Positions 1 to 7,194 of a DNA stretch of 64,000 nt are shown here, piece after piece. The position numbers were made by a program, and so were the translations under genes. Origin of the DNA: an uncultured Bacteroidales bacterium. GTDB taxonomy: Bacteria; Bacteroidota; Bacteroidia; Bacteroidales; UBA932. Each line of letters starts with the position of its first letter. Position 1 is the first letter of the stretch. Below the pieces are notes generated by a model, which saw nothing but the letters and a program-made list of their open reading frames with translations, did not search any database and was not told the origin of the DNA. Location: assembly GCA_949300335.1 (NCBI GenBank), contig CASGDV010000075.1, forward strand, positions 1 to 64,000. The letters are read 5' to 3'.

Positions 1-109
1 CGAAATCGCCCTCCCGAAAAATGGAACAACAATCACCAGGAGCATCTATACATCAAAGGAGGAGCAGGACATCGCATACCTTATCGAGACCGACGGCTGG
101 CTAGGATAA
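1..109 (+). CDS. C-terminal end of an unidentified protein (5' truncated by window)
   Basis: An open frame enters from the left edge and ends at a TAA at 107-109, giving about 35 residues that finish in AYLIETDGWLG. The frame is followed by about 75 bases without coding signal and then by a strong terminator, which fits the 3' end of a transcription unit. I do not recognise the family from so short a tail, and no function is proposed. It could also be a chance open frame, although its position directly upstream of the terminator argues for a real gene end. Confidence 0.5.
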   Translation, partial: EIALPKNGTTITRSIYTSKEEQDIAYLIETDGWLG

Positions 110-186
110 ATTTGGGTGGCGCAATGATAAAGTCAGGAATATGATGAGGGGCATGAAACCGCGCAGAAGATAGGAAGTGATTCCTG

Positions 187-225
187 AAAAAAGGACATCC
201 TGAAAACCAGGGTGTCCTTTTTTTT
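187..225. terminator. Bidirectional intrinsic terminator
   Basis: A GGACATCCTG / CAGGGTGTCC hairpin is flanked by A6 on its left and T9 on its right. It can therefore end the plus-strand gene entering from the left and the minus-strand GntR/ABC operon that finishes at 262. Confidence 0.85.
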
Positions 226-261
226 GTACCTGATTATACGGGCATATGACCGATTTCCATA

Positions 262-636
262 TCAAATGCCGTAGCCGGATCCATGTGTTCCGGTATCGGT
301 TTCCCGAAGATCTGTCAATTTTATCCCGAGAAGTCTCATTTTCTTCAGTATTGACGGCAATTCGTTTTCCATGAATTCCTTCCTTTGCTGGGAAAGAACT
401 TTTTCACGTGCATCCTCATTTATGAAATAGCCTATGCCTCTTTTGTTGAATATCACACCCTCGTTCGTCAGTTTTTCATAACTTCTCATTACGGTATTGG
501 GATTGACGCCGATGTCGGCACCGTATTCCCTTACCGAAGGTATTCTGGATTGCGGAGCAAGTTCACCGGACAGAATCTTTTCGTATATTGAATCGCATAT
601 CTGCAGGTATATTGATTTGTTTGAATCGAATTCCAT
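262..636 (-). CDS. GntR-family transcriptional regulator, YtrA type
   Basis: The 124-residue protein has an N-terminal winged helix (residues about 8-75, with the recognition region around IPSVREYGADIGVNPNTV) and only a short C-terminal tail of about 50 residues. This is the build of the YtrA subfamily of GntR regulators, which lack a large effector domain and usually control a neighbouring ABC exporter. It is the last gene of a minus-strand operon (ATPase, two membrane proteins, regulator) and starts 6 bases after the stop of the preceding gene. It most likely represses its own operon through the inverted repeat at 3106-3125. A related copy lies at 33715-34074. The ligand is unknown; cell-envelope antibiotics are common inducers in this family, but nothing here shows that. 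Confidence 0.88.
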   Translation of the reverse strand: MEFDSNKSIYLQICDSIYEKILSGELAPQSRIPSVREYGADIGVNPNTVMRSYEKLTNEGVIFNKRGIGYFINEDAREKVLSQQRKEFMENELPSILKKMRLLGIKLTDLRETDTGTHGSGYGI

Positions 637-642
637 ATCATT

Positions 643-1443
643 CTAATGTTTTATTGTCTTTGTACGGAAAAAGATAAGAACGATCAGAACTGCCATTACG
701 GTGATATCTGAAATCGTATCTATGATGAAAAGATTCCTGAACAGGAAACTGTCCGTGAACATAGCCGGACCGTATTCCGCAAAATTCAGCGCAATAGGTG
801 TGAACACTATACCCGAGATGATTGAAAATGCAATCATGGACAATATCGTTTTTGATATTTTTCCTTTCCCGAAGACAAGGGCGCCCAGAAGGAAAACCAG
901 TATGCCGTCAATCATGTCATCGATGTAGTGCAAAGGATTGACTGCCTTTCCCGCTATGCCTGCCCCAAGCTCATCCAGTCCGTCCTTCAGAAATTCCAGG
1001 TCTCTTAAAGAACTGACAAGCGGCTCGCCGCACGTTGTGTCGGCCATACATATAAGGAAGTCTATTCCTGAATATGCAAGCAAGAATACTGCTGGAATGA
1101 ATATGCATGTTATAAGAAACATTGATAGCAGTTTTTCGTATATGGATACCGGAGTCATCAGCCATGATGAACCGGCCCTCTTTTCGGTTATTCTGCCATA
1201 GCACCTTGACGGACACGTGATTGTCAGAACAAGGAAAGATATGGTGGCGATGATCCATCTGAGTACCAATCCTGACCCGTGCCATCCGTTGCCGAGAATC
1301 AGTGAATATATTACGGACACTGCATATATTATCAGTCCTGAGAGTATTATGGTCAGGAAACTGATGCCGTAAGCTGCAAAACAGCTTTTGATATCTGTCA
1401 AAAGATATTTGCCGAATCTTTTGAAATTGAAAATGTCGTTCAT
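643..1443 (-). CDS. Six-helix membrane protein, ABC exporter permease-like
   Basis: The 266-residue protein contains about six hydrophobic segments (roughly residues 25-46, 60-80, 105-126, 180-193, 199-219 and 238-259) and a long hydrophilic loop between helices 3 and 4. No catalytic motif is visible. It sits between a second membrane protein (1 base upstream, likely translationally coupled) and the GntR gene, and is transcribed with the ATPase at 2217-3044. By context it is a permease subunit of an ABC-2-type exporter. The two membrane proteins of the cassette look distantly related to each other (both have a GRITEKRAGSSWLM / GKITDRKLGSQYLM-like stretch), which suggests an old duplication. 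Confidence 0.75.
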   Translation of the reverse strand: MNDIFNFKRFGKYLLTDIKSCFAAYGISFLTIILSGLIIYAVSVIYSLILGNGWHGSGLVLRWIIATISFLVLTITCPSRCYGRITEKRAGSSWLMTPVSIYEKLLSMFLITCIFIPAVFLLAYSGIDFLICMADTTCGEPLVSSLRDLEFLKDGLDELGAGIAGKAVNPLHYIDDMIDGILVFLLGALVFGKGKISKTILSMIAFSIISGIVFTPIALNFAEYGPAMFTDSFLFRNLFIIDTISDITVMAVLIVLIFFRTKTIKH

Positions 1444-1444
1444 G

Positions 1445-2203
1445 TTAAAGTTCTGTTTTTCTTATTCTGTAAAATACATATGCCAGGCAGCACAAGGCTG
1501 CGACTGTCTGGAAAATCAACCATGTCCAGACAAAACCGGAACCGAGGAAATCGGGAGTATATCCGCAATTTTTATATTCTTTGGATATTAATGAATATAA
1601 CAGGCATACTGCTATGAATGAAATTACCGATGTTATGAATGTCTTTGTAGCCTTTCTCCTCTTGAAAAGCACAGCTCCGCACAGGCCGGCAGAAGATACC
1701 ATGAATGGCAGGAAAATCGGAGACAGTATGTGGAGTCTGAAAATCATGCTGTTCGGATCTTCTGATCCCCAAAAACTGTTGCAAAGAAGTTCCACCTGTG
1801 TCGTCGTGACTCTTTCCGGAAAAAGGAATGCCATCAGTGCGTCAGAACCCAATACCAGCAATATAAATATCAAAGGTATGACGACTACAGATATCATCAC
1901 TGCCGAGGCGAATTTGAGGCTTGATGAAACAGGGAGCATAAGGTATTGGCTTCCCAGTTTCCTGTCGGTAATCTTTCCGTATGTGTATATTGGAAAGAAC
2001 AGAAAAAAGAAAACCGATACTGCAAAACATACCGCTCCCATGGTCATTTCTCCGCCTATATGCCAGTCCATGACGTGTGCGGAGGTCATGTATATCCAGG
2101 TAAGAACCAGAAGGAATACCGGTGTGAGTCCGCACAGAAGGACGGGAAGCCAGCTTCTGGCCATGATGTCCTTTAGTTCGAATATGAAATATTTCATGAA
2201 CAT
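1445..2203 (-). CDS. Six-helix membrane protein, ABC exporter permease-like
   Basis: The 252-residue protein has an N-terminal cytoplasmic stretch, a first helix near residues 16-38 and about five further hydrophobic segments. The stretch YGKITDRKLGSQYLMLPVS after helix 2 matches a similar stretch in the next gene (643-1443), so the pair probably form a heterodimeric permease. It starts 13 bases after the stop of the ATPase gene and ends 1 base before the next start, a tight operon. The transported substrate cannot be read from the sequence. Confidence 0.75.
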   Translation of the reverse strand: MFMKYFIFELKDIMARSWLPVLLCGLTPVFLLVLTWIYMTSAHVMDWHIGGEMTMGAVCFAVSVFFFLFFPIYTYGKITDRKLGSQYLMLPVSSSLKFASAVMISVVVIPLIFILLVLGSDALMAFLFPERVTTTQVELLCNSFWGSEDPNSMIFRLHILSPIFLPFMVSSAGLCGAVLFKRRKATKTFITSVISFIAVCLLYSLISKEYKNCGYTPDFLGSGFVWTWLIFQTVAALCCLAYVFYRIRKTEL

Positions 2204-2216
2204 GACTGCCGTACCT

Positions 2217-3044
2217 TTATTTTCTGAAAAGACTTTTTATCAGGTCCTTGTGGGCATGCACCGCATTGAACAGCGCTTCGGTGTTTATCTTGCTCTCCTT
2301 TTTTTCTGAATTGAGGTACACCTGGATGTTGCCGCCCGGAGTCATTTCCGAATAGAGAGCTTCAGGCTTTCTTTCGGAACTGTAATCGAAGAACAGTTTG
2401 TCGCTTATTTCCTCTACTGTAGCATCAAGCAGAACGTCCTGTTTGTCGAGTATTATAATAGGGTCTATGATATTTTCCAGATCACGTACCTGATGCGTGG
2501 AAATGAGGATTGTGGAATCTTCCGACGTATAGCGGGTTATAGCTTTCCTGAACTGTGCCTTGGACGGAATGTCAAGTCCGTTTGTCGGTTCATCCATGAA
2601 CAGGTATTTTGTGTTGCAGGAAAGAGCGAAGGATATATATGTCTTTTTCAACTGGCCGAAAGACATCCTGTTCATTTTCCAGGAAGGGTCGTTCTCGAAA
2701 ACCGACATCAGTTCATGGAATTTTCCGATGTCGAATTTGTGCCAGAATTTCCCGTATGACGCTGCATAGTCCGATGCAGTCATGTTCACTTCAGCTACTT
2801 CGTCGCTAAGATAGAACTGGTTGGCAAGGAAAGACGGCAGCCTTTTGTAGGGATTGTATCCGTCAATGTCAATACTGCCGGTTTTTACGTTCTTGAGTCC
2901 GCACAGCAATGTCAGAAGAGTGGTCTTTCCGACACCGTTTTCACCAAGAAGTCCATAAATCCTGCCATCTTTAAGGGTCATCGTAATGTTATTCAATACG
3001 ACCTTTTCACCGTAATTGAATCCTAAGTTGTTGATTTTAATCAT
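2217..3044 (-). CDS. ABC transporter ATP-binding protein
   Basis: The 275-residue protein has all ABC motifs: Walker A GENGVGKT (34-41), a variant signature MSFGQ (127-131), Walker B LFMDEP (148-153) and H-loop STH (His184). The Gly-rich signature has Phe-Gly rather than the usual Ser-Gly-Gly, which is common in exporter ATPases of this small GntR-linked type. It is the first gene of the operon and lies behind a canonical promoter at 3129-3159. It closely resembles the broken ATPase at 34787-35596 in motifs and length. Role: energising export by the two following membrane proteins. Confidence 0.9.
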   Translation of the reverse strand: MIKINNLGFNYGEKVVLNNITMTLKDGRIYGLLGENGVGKTTLLTLLCGLKNVKTGSIDIDGYNPYKRLPSFLANQFYLSDEVAEVNMTASDYAASYGKFWHKFDIGKFHELMSVFENDPSWKMNRMSFGQLKKTYISFALSCNTKYLFMDEPTNGLDIPSKAQFRKAITRYTSEDSTILISTHQVRDLENIIDPIIILDKQDVLLDATVEEISDKLFFDYSSERKPEALYSEMTPGGNIQVYLNSEKKESKINTEALFNAVHAHKDLIKSLFRK

Positions 3045-3105
3045 GATATCTATGTTTGTTCGTGTCTGTCAAAGTCAGGAATATAAACATCCCTACATGT
3101 TTTAC

Positions 3106-3125
3106 TGTATTAGTGAATTAATACA
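3106..3125. promoter_or_regulatory. Inverted repeat, candidate GntR operator
   Basis: TGTATTA and TAATACA form perfect 7-base arms around a 6-base spacer (GTGAAT). The repeat begins directly downstream of the -7 element of the cassette promoter and so should cover the transcription start, a typical place for a GntR repressor to act. That GntR at 262-636 binds here is inference. Confidence 0.55.
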
Positions 3126-3128
3126 CTG

Positions 3129-3159
3129 CAAATATAGATAAAAAAAATATGCTGCCAAA
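3129..3159 (-). promoter_or_regulatory. Bacteroidota-type promoter of the first GntR/ABC cassette
   Basis: On the minus strand, TTTG (3156-3159), a 19-base spacer and TATATTTG (3129-3136) match the TTTG / TAnnTTTG consensus exactly. The predicted start is near 3122, about 78 bases upstream of the ATPase start codon. Confidence 0.75.
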
Positions 3160-3250
3160 TATTTTCAGAATTATTTTTGGAATCATGCAATATTTTATTT
3201 CGATTTATGGATTTAAACGGATACATTTGCCATAATATAAATGTACAGAT

Positions 3251-4147
3251 ATGATTAAACTGCAAACTACGGTTTCCGATCTTCCATGCCGTGTCGGAAT
3301 ATCATACAGTGACAGAATATGCATGCTCGGGAGCTGTTTCGCCGACAATATAGGAATCCAGCTGAAGAATTACGGTTTCAACGTAATGGTAAATCCTTTC
3401 GGGACATTATACAATCCTGTCTCTGTTCTCAACAGTGTCGAAAGACTTGTTTCAGGAAAACCTTTTGAAGAACAGGACTGTATAATGATGGGCAGCGGAG
3501 CAGACCTTTACTGTTCATTCAGTCATCACACCTCATTTGCGAGGAAAAGTATCCTGGAGTTTCTGGAAAATGCGAACTTGAAGCTGGCTGAAGCTTCGGA
3601 CTTTTTCCGGACTTGCAACAGAGTCATCATTACTTTTGGTACAAGCTGGTGTTTCAGGCATAATGAATCAGGCTCTATCGTGTCGAACTGCCTTAAAAGG
3701 GACGCAAAGGAATTCACAAGGGAAAGATTGTCGTATGATGAAACCGTTTCGGTCATTGACAGAATAATCCGTGCCGCATCGGCTGCAGGAGCAGATAAGG
3801 AATTCATATTCACGGTAAGCCCGATAAGGCATATGAAAGACGGGGCGCACGGTAACCAGCTCAGCAAGTCAAACCTCCTTTGTGCTGTTGATAGCATCTG
3901 TTCTTCACATGACGTCTGCGATTATTTCCCGGCATATGAGATAATGATGGACGAACTTCGTGACTACAGGTTTTATGCAGAGGATATGGTCCATCCCTCT
4001 GCGCAGGCAGTAGATTATATTCGTGAACGTTTCTGTAAATGGGCTCTCGATTCGGCCGAGCATCCAAAACTTGAAGAAAACATACGCCGTTTCAAAAGGG
4101 AAGGGCATATAGAAAAAGGCTTATCCCATGTCTTCGGACAAAAATAA
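3251..4147 (+). CDS. GSCFA domain-containing protein
   Basis: The 298-residue protein carries the family-naming motif GSCFADNIG (residues about 27-35) close to the N-terminus and an HPSA motif (DMVHPSAQAVDYI) near residue 255. GSCFA proteins belong to the SGNH/GDSL hydrolase superfamily: the Ser of GSCF and the Asp/His of the D-x-x-H-PS block are the likely catalytic residues, so an esterase or lipase-like role is expected, but no substrate is known. There is no signal peptide. A possible -7 element (TACATTTG, 3222-3229) lies just upstream. It is a single gene, followed by a separate promoter for the thioredoxin. Confidence 0.88.
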   Translation: MIKLQTTVSDLPCRVGISYSDRICMLGSCFADNIGIQLKNYGFNVMVNPFGTLYNPVSVLNSVERLVSGKPFEEQDCIMMGSGADLYCSFSHHTSFARKSILEFLENANLKLAEASDFFRTCNRVIITFGTSWCFRHNESGSIVSNCLKRDAKEFTRERLSYDETVSVIDRIIRAASAAGADKEFIFTVSPIRHMKDGAHGNQLSKSNLLCAVDSICSSHDVCDYFPAYEIMMDELRDYRFYAEDMVHPSAQAVDYIRERFCKWALDSAEHPKLEENIRRFKREGHIEKGLSHVFGQK

Positions 4148-4177
4148 ATGAATTTTGTAAAATATTTCCTATGGAAA

Positions 4178-4209
4178 TTTGTTTTATTGGAAAATATTTC
4201 CCATCTTTG
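4178..4209 (+). promoter_or_regulatory. Promoter of the thioredoxin/MarR unit
   Basis: TTTG (4178-4181), a 20-base spacer and CATCTTTG (4202-4209, one mismatch to TAnnTTTG) lie 30 bases upstream of the thioredoxin start codon. An 11-base repeat (AAAATATTTCC) occurs both inside the spacer and just upstream of the -33 element. Confidence 0.6.
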
Positions 4210-4238
4210 CAATACGAAATAAATAAATCGATGGAATT

Positions 4239-4733
4239 ATGAAAAGGATGATAGTCGCAGTTGCGGCAATAGTGTTCATTGCAGGCTGTGCAGCAAATGC
4301 AAACAATAATGTAAACAGGAATGAAACAAGTATAAACAAAATGGAAAATAACAATAAGGAGAAAAAAGTCATGAAAACGATAATGCTTACCAAGGAAGAC
4401 TTTCTGAAGAAAGTTGTAGATTATGAGAAGGACAGTGAAAACTGGAATTATCTCGGTGACAAGCCGGCCCTGATTGATTTCTATGCGCCATGGTGCGGTC
4501 CGTGCAGGTCGCTTGCACCGGTTCTGGAGGAACTGGCTGCCGAATACGATGGGGAAATTTATATTTACAAGGTCAATACTGATGAGGAGCAGGAATTGGC
4601 TGCAGTATTCGGAATAAGATCCATACCTACTTTGGTGTTCGCTCCGATGAAAGGTGATCCGAGGATTGCCCAGGGAGCTCTCCCGAAAGCACAACTGAAG
4701 AAGATGATTGATGAAGTGTTGTTAAACAAATAG
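4239..4733 (+). CDS. Thioredoxin-fold lipoprotein
   Basis: The 164-residue protein begins with a lipoprotein signal (lipobox IAGC, Cys17), an Asn-rich linker (about residues 20-42), and then a full thioredoxin domain with the active site WCGPC (Cys86, Cys89) and the cis-proline loop SIPT. Thioredoxins with a lipid anchor act outside the cytoplasm in reducing or oxidising disulfides of envelope proteins. Electrons could be supplied by the DsbD homologue at 9723-11666, which is inference. A second Met at residue 45 would give a cytoplasmic thioredoxin, but the upstream signal sequence in the same frame and the promoter placement favour the long form. The MarR gene follows 6 bases later and is probably co-transcribed. 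Confidence 0.88.
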   Translation: MKRMIVAVAAIVFIAGCAANANNNVNRNETSINKMENNNKEKKVMKTIMLTKEDFLKKVVDYEKDSENWNYLGDKPALIDFYAPWCGPCRSLAPVLEELAAEYDGEIYIYKVNTDEEQELAAVFGIRSIPTLVFAPMKGDPRIAQGALPKAQLKKMIDEVLLNK

Positions 4734-4739
4734 TGTGAA

Positions 4740-5105
4740 ATGTCCGTTCTTTGCAAGATAAGAGAGATTCAGAAGGCAACGCTTAAAATTGAAGCTCAGC
4801 TTGAGATGAAGTTTGGCATTTGCCTGAATGAAGGGATGTTGTTGTGTACATTATGTAAGGAAGGGTGCCTGACTTCAGGTACCCTTTCCGAAAAATTATC
4901 GCTGACACTATCTAATACTTCCAAAGTATTGCGGTCTGCGGAATCGAAAGGATTGATTGAAAGAGTTCTCGGCAAAGAAGACAAGAGGCAGATGTATTTC
5001 AAAATAACCCCTGCAGGGAGGGAACTGCTGGAGGAAATCCATACTTTCAGGCCTGAAGTTCCTCCGGTTCTGGAGTGCATATGCGGTAACGGAGATATGG
5101 TCTGA
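4740..5105 (+). CDS. Cysteine-rich MarR-like winged-helix regulator
   Basis: The 121-residue protein has the MarR winged-helix core: a helix-turn-helix around residues 45-70 (GTLSEKLSLTLSNTSKVLR) and the wing with the D-K-R motif (EDKRQMYFKITPAG, 80-93). It carries seven cysteines (5, 28, 36, 39, 43, 113, 115), including C-x2-C-x3-C before the recognition helix and C-x-C near the C-terminus. Such density suggests thiol-based redox or metal sensing. It directly follows an exported thioredoxin and precedes a predicted outer-membrane protein, so control of envelope redox or a metal response is plausible. The target and signal are unknown. Confidence 0.75.
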   Translation: MSVLCKIREIQKATLKIEAQLEMKFGICLNEGMLLCTLCKEGCLTSGTLSEKLSLTLSNTSKVLRSAESKGLIERVLGKEDKRQMYFKITPAGRELLEEIHTFRPEVPPVLECICGNGDMV

Positions 5106-5162
5106 GTTTTTCATATCGATTTATTTTGCTAATTTTGAAAGATATTTGAAACCTTTTGTGAA

Positions 5163-6344
5163 ATGTGGAGATATCTTTCACCATATATTCTCATGTTTCT
5201 GTCATGCAGCCTTTGCTGCGTGACCGTTTCTTTTGCAGGAAACGGTCCTGAAAAGGAAAAGAAACTTTCAATGCTCTATGATCTTGATTTTGAAATGAAT
5301 TTTGACAACAGGGAATACGACTGTACCGATTCACTGAGATCCATGACAATTTTCGGAGCACGTCTTTCACCTGTAGTCGGACTTTCGGTAAAGCAGAGCA
5401 ATAGGTTGAATCATAGGTTATTGGTCGGTTTTGATCTAATGAAGGAGTTCGGCGCTTCAAGGATAACCCCCGAGATGGCCGGAGAGTCTTTGCCTGAGGA
5501 AATTTCCAAAGACAGACCGGTAAGCATACTTCGTGAAATTACTTTGAATTATGCATTGGAGGCCAGATTTGGAAAGACCGATTTCACTTTCATTACCGGT
5601 GTTTTTCCGAGAAAGCTTGCAGAAGGAGAATATTCCACGGCCTTTTTCTCCGATTCACTGGTGTTTTATGACAATAATCTTGAAGGTGCTTTGTTCAAGT
5701 TCAAACGTCCCGGGGCGTATTATGAAGTTGGATGTGACTGGATGGGGCAGTTCGGTTCCGTCAGGAGGGAAAGGTTCATGATTTTCAGCCATGGACATGG
5801 AATTATTGCGGATTTCCTTAATATGGGATATTCTGCATATATGTACCATTATGCGGAATCACGGAATGTAAGAGGAGTCATGGATAATTTCCTGCTCAAT
5901 CCTTATGTGGAATTCGATCTTAGAGGCAGTACCGGACTTCAGGAAATGTCCGTTTCCTTGGGATGGCTGCAATCTTTACAGAATGACAGGAAACATTCCG
6001 GAAAATATGTTTTTCCTTGCGGCGGCCAGATTACAGCCGAAGTGAGGAACTGGAACATCGGACTGAGAAATGAACTTTTTTACGGCAGCGATATGCTTCC
6101 TTTCTATGACGGCAGGGATGACGTGGGGGTGAAGTACGGCAATCTCCTTTATTTCGGAGATTATTTTTACAAGATCAAGGGGAAGACAGGTATATATGAC
6201 AGGCTTGCAGTATATTATGAACCTCATATCAGTGATTTTCTTGATATCAGGCTTGCCGTCAATGTACATTTCAACGGAGGGTTCGCCGGATGGCAGCAGA
6301 TGTTGTCACTGAAATTCAATCTGCAATCGTTATTGTCTAAATGA
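5163..6344 (+). CDS. Predicted outer-membrane beta-barrel protein, function unknown
   Basis: The 393-residue protein has an N-terminal signal peptide (hydrophobic core about residues 8-23, cleavage after SFA near residue 25). The rest shows the alternating pattern of amphipathic strands with aromatic residues expected of an outer-membrane barrel, ending in a strand of the type LSLKFNLQSLLSK. No catalytic motif or named family was recognised. Its stop codon overlaps the start of the nitrilase gene (ATGA), so the two are translationally coupled. A soluble periplasmic beta protein is an alternative. Confidence 0.65.
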   Translation: MWRYLSPYILMFLSCSLCCVTVSFAGNGPEKEKKLSMLYDLDFEMNFDNREYDCTDSLRSMTIFGARLSPVVGLSVKQSNRLNHRLLVGFDLMKEFGASRITPEMAGESLPEEISKDRPVSILREITLNYALEARFGKTDFTFITGVFPRKLAEGEYSTAFFSDSLVFYDNNLEGALFKFKRPGAYYEVGCDWMGQFGSVRRERFMIFSHGHGIIADFLNMGYSAYMYHYAESRNVRGVMDNFLLNPYVEFDLRGSTGLQEMSVSLGWLQSLQNDRKHSGKYVFPCGGQITAEVRNWNIGLRNELFYGSDMLPFYDGRDDVGVKYGNLLYFGDYFYKIKGKTGIYDRLAVYYEPHISDFLDIRLAVNVHFNGGFAGWQQMLSLKFNLQSLLSK

Positions 6345-7123
6345 AAATGTTGAATGTTGTTGAAATAAGCCTTCCTGTGATATGGGAAGACATGGAAGCC
6401 AATCTTGACAGACTTGACAGAATCCTGGAAGAAATATTTTCTCCCTCTTTTCCGGTTTGTCCGGATATACTGGTCCTTCCGGAATTTTTCAGTACTGGAA
6501 ATACTGCGAACCCGTCAATGGCCGAATATGCAGAAGATTCAAGGACCTTGAAATGGATGTTTGAAGTTGCCTCGGAGAGAAATTGTGCTGTAGCAGGTTC
6601 CATACCGATACTCGATAGGGATGGAAGGATGTTCAACAGACTTTATTTTGTAAAGCCGGATGGAAATACTGCCGAATATGACAAGAGACATTTGTATTTC
6701 GGAGGCGAAGAGAATGCCTATACAGCAGGAAATAGACGTGTTTTTGCTGAATTCAGAGGATGGAGAATCATGTTCGGAATATGCTTTGACATGAGATTTC
6801 CAATATGGTCCAGAAATGAACGGAACAATCCGGCCGACCTTTATGTCAATGTTGCGAACTGGCCGGCATCGAGACGTAATGCTGCAGAAGTTTTGGCGGC
6901 GGCGCGTGCTATAGAGAACGTCTGCTATGTCGCTTTCTGCAACAGGACAGGAAAGGATCCTGACCTCGAGTATGCGGATTCATCCGTAATATTCAATCAT
7001 CGCGGACGCAAAAAGAGCCGTTCGGTGACAGTAGGAGACGTACCTGTAGTATATGCTTCCCTTGACCGGGAAGAACTTGAACGTTTCAGGAGGTCTTTTC
7101 CTATTCTGACTAAAATGGATTGA
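6341..7123 (+). CDS. Nitrilase-superfamily amidohydrolase, omega-amidase type
   Basis: The 260-residue protein has the complete nitrilase-fold triad: Glu48 (LPEFF), Lys115 (YDKRHLY) and nucleophile Cys148 (GICFDMRFP). The length and the KRHL/CFDMRFP motifs resemble YafV/Nit2-type omega-amidases, which hydrolyse alpha-keto acid amides such as 2-oxoglutaramate. No signal peptide is present, so it acts in the cytoplasm. It overlaps the preceding barrel gene by four bases. The omega-amidase assignment rests on motif resemblance; other small C-N hydrolases remain possible. Confidence 0.85.
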   Translation: MKMLNVVEISLPVIWEDMEANLDRLDRILEEIFSPSFPVCPDILVLPEFFSTGNTANPSMAEYAEDSRTLKWMFEVASERNCAVAGSIPILDRDGRMFNRLYFVKPDGNTAEYDKRHLYFGGEENAYTAGNRRVFAEFRGWRIMFGICFDMRFPIWSRNERNNPADLYVNVANWPASRRNAAEVLAAARAIENVCYVAFCNRTGKDPDLEYADSSVIFNHRGRKKSRSVTVGDVPVVYASLDREELERFRRSFPILTKMD

Positions 7124-7194
7124 TTATTAATATATAAAACAATGATGTTTTTAAAAATAACATTTTTGTTTTGCAATATAATGGCAGTATTTTT

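Noticed and set aside
1581..2309. A 242-codon plus-strand frame across the first ABC cassette
   Set aside because: It overlaps two minus-strand genes with good membrane or operon evidence and has no signal or domain.
4159..4200. AAAATATTTCC repeat upstream of the thioredoxin gene as an operator
   Set aside because: Two short AT-rich copies in an AT-rich gap are weak evidence; noted only with the promoter.
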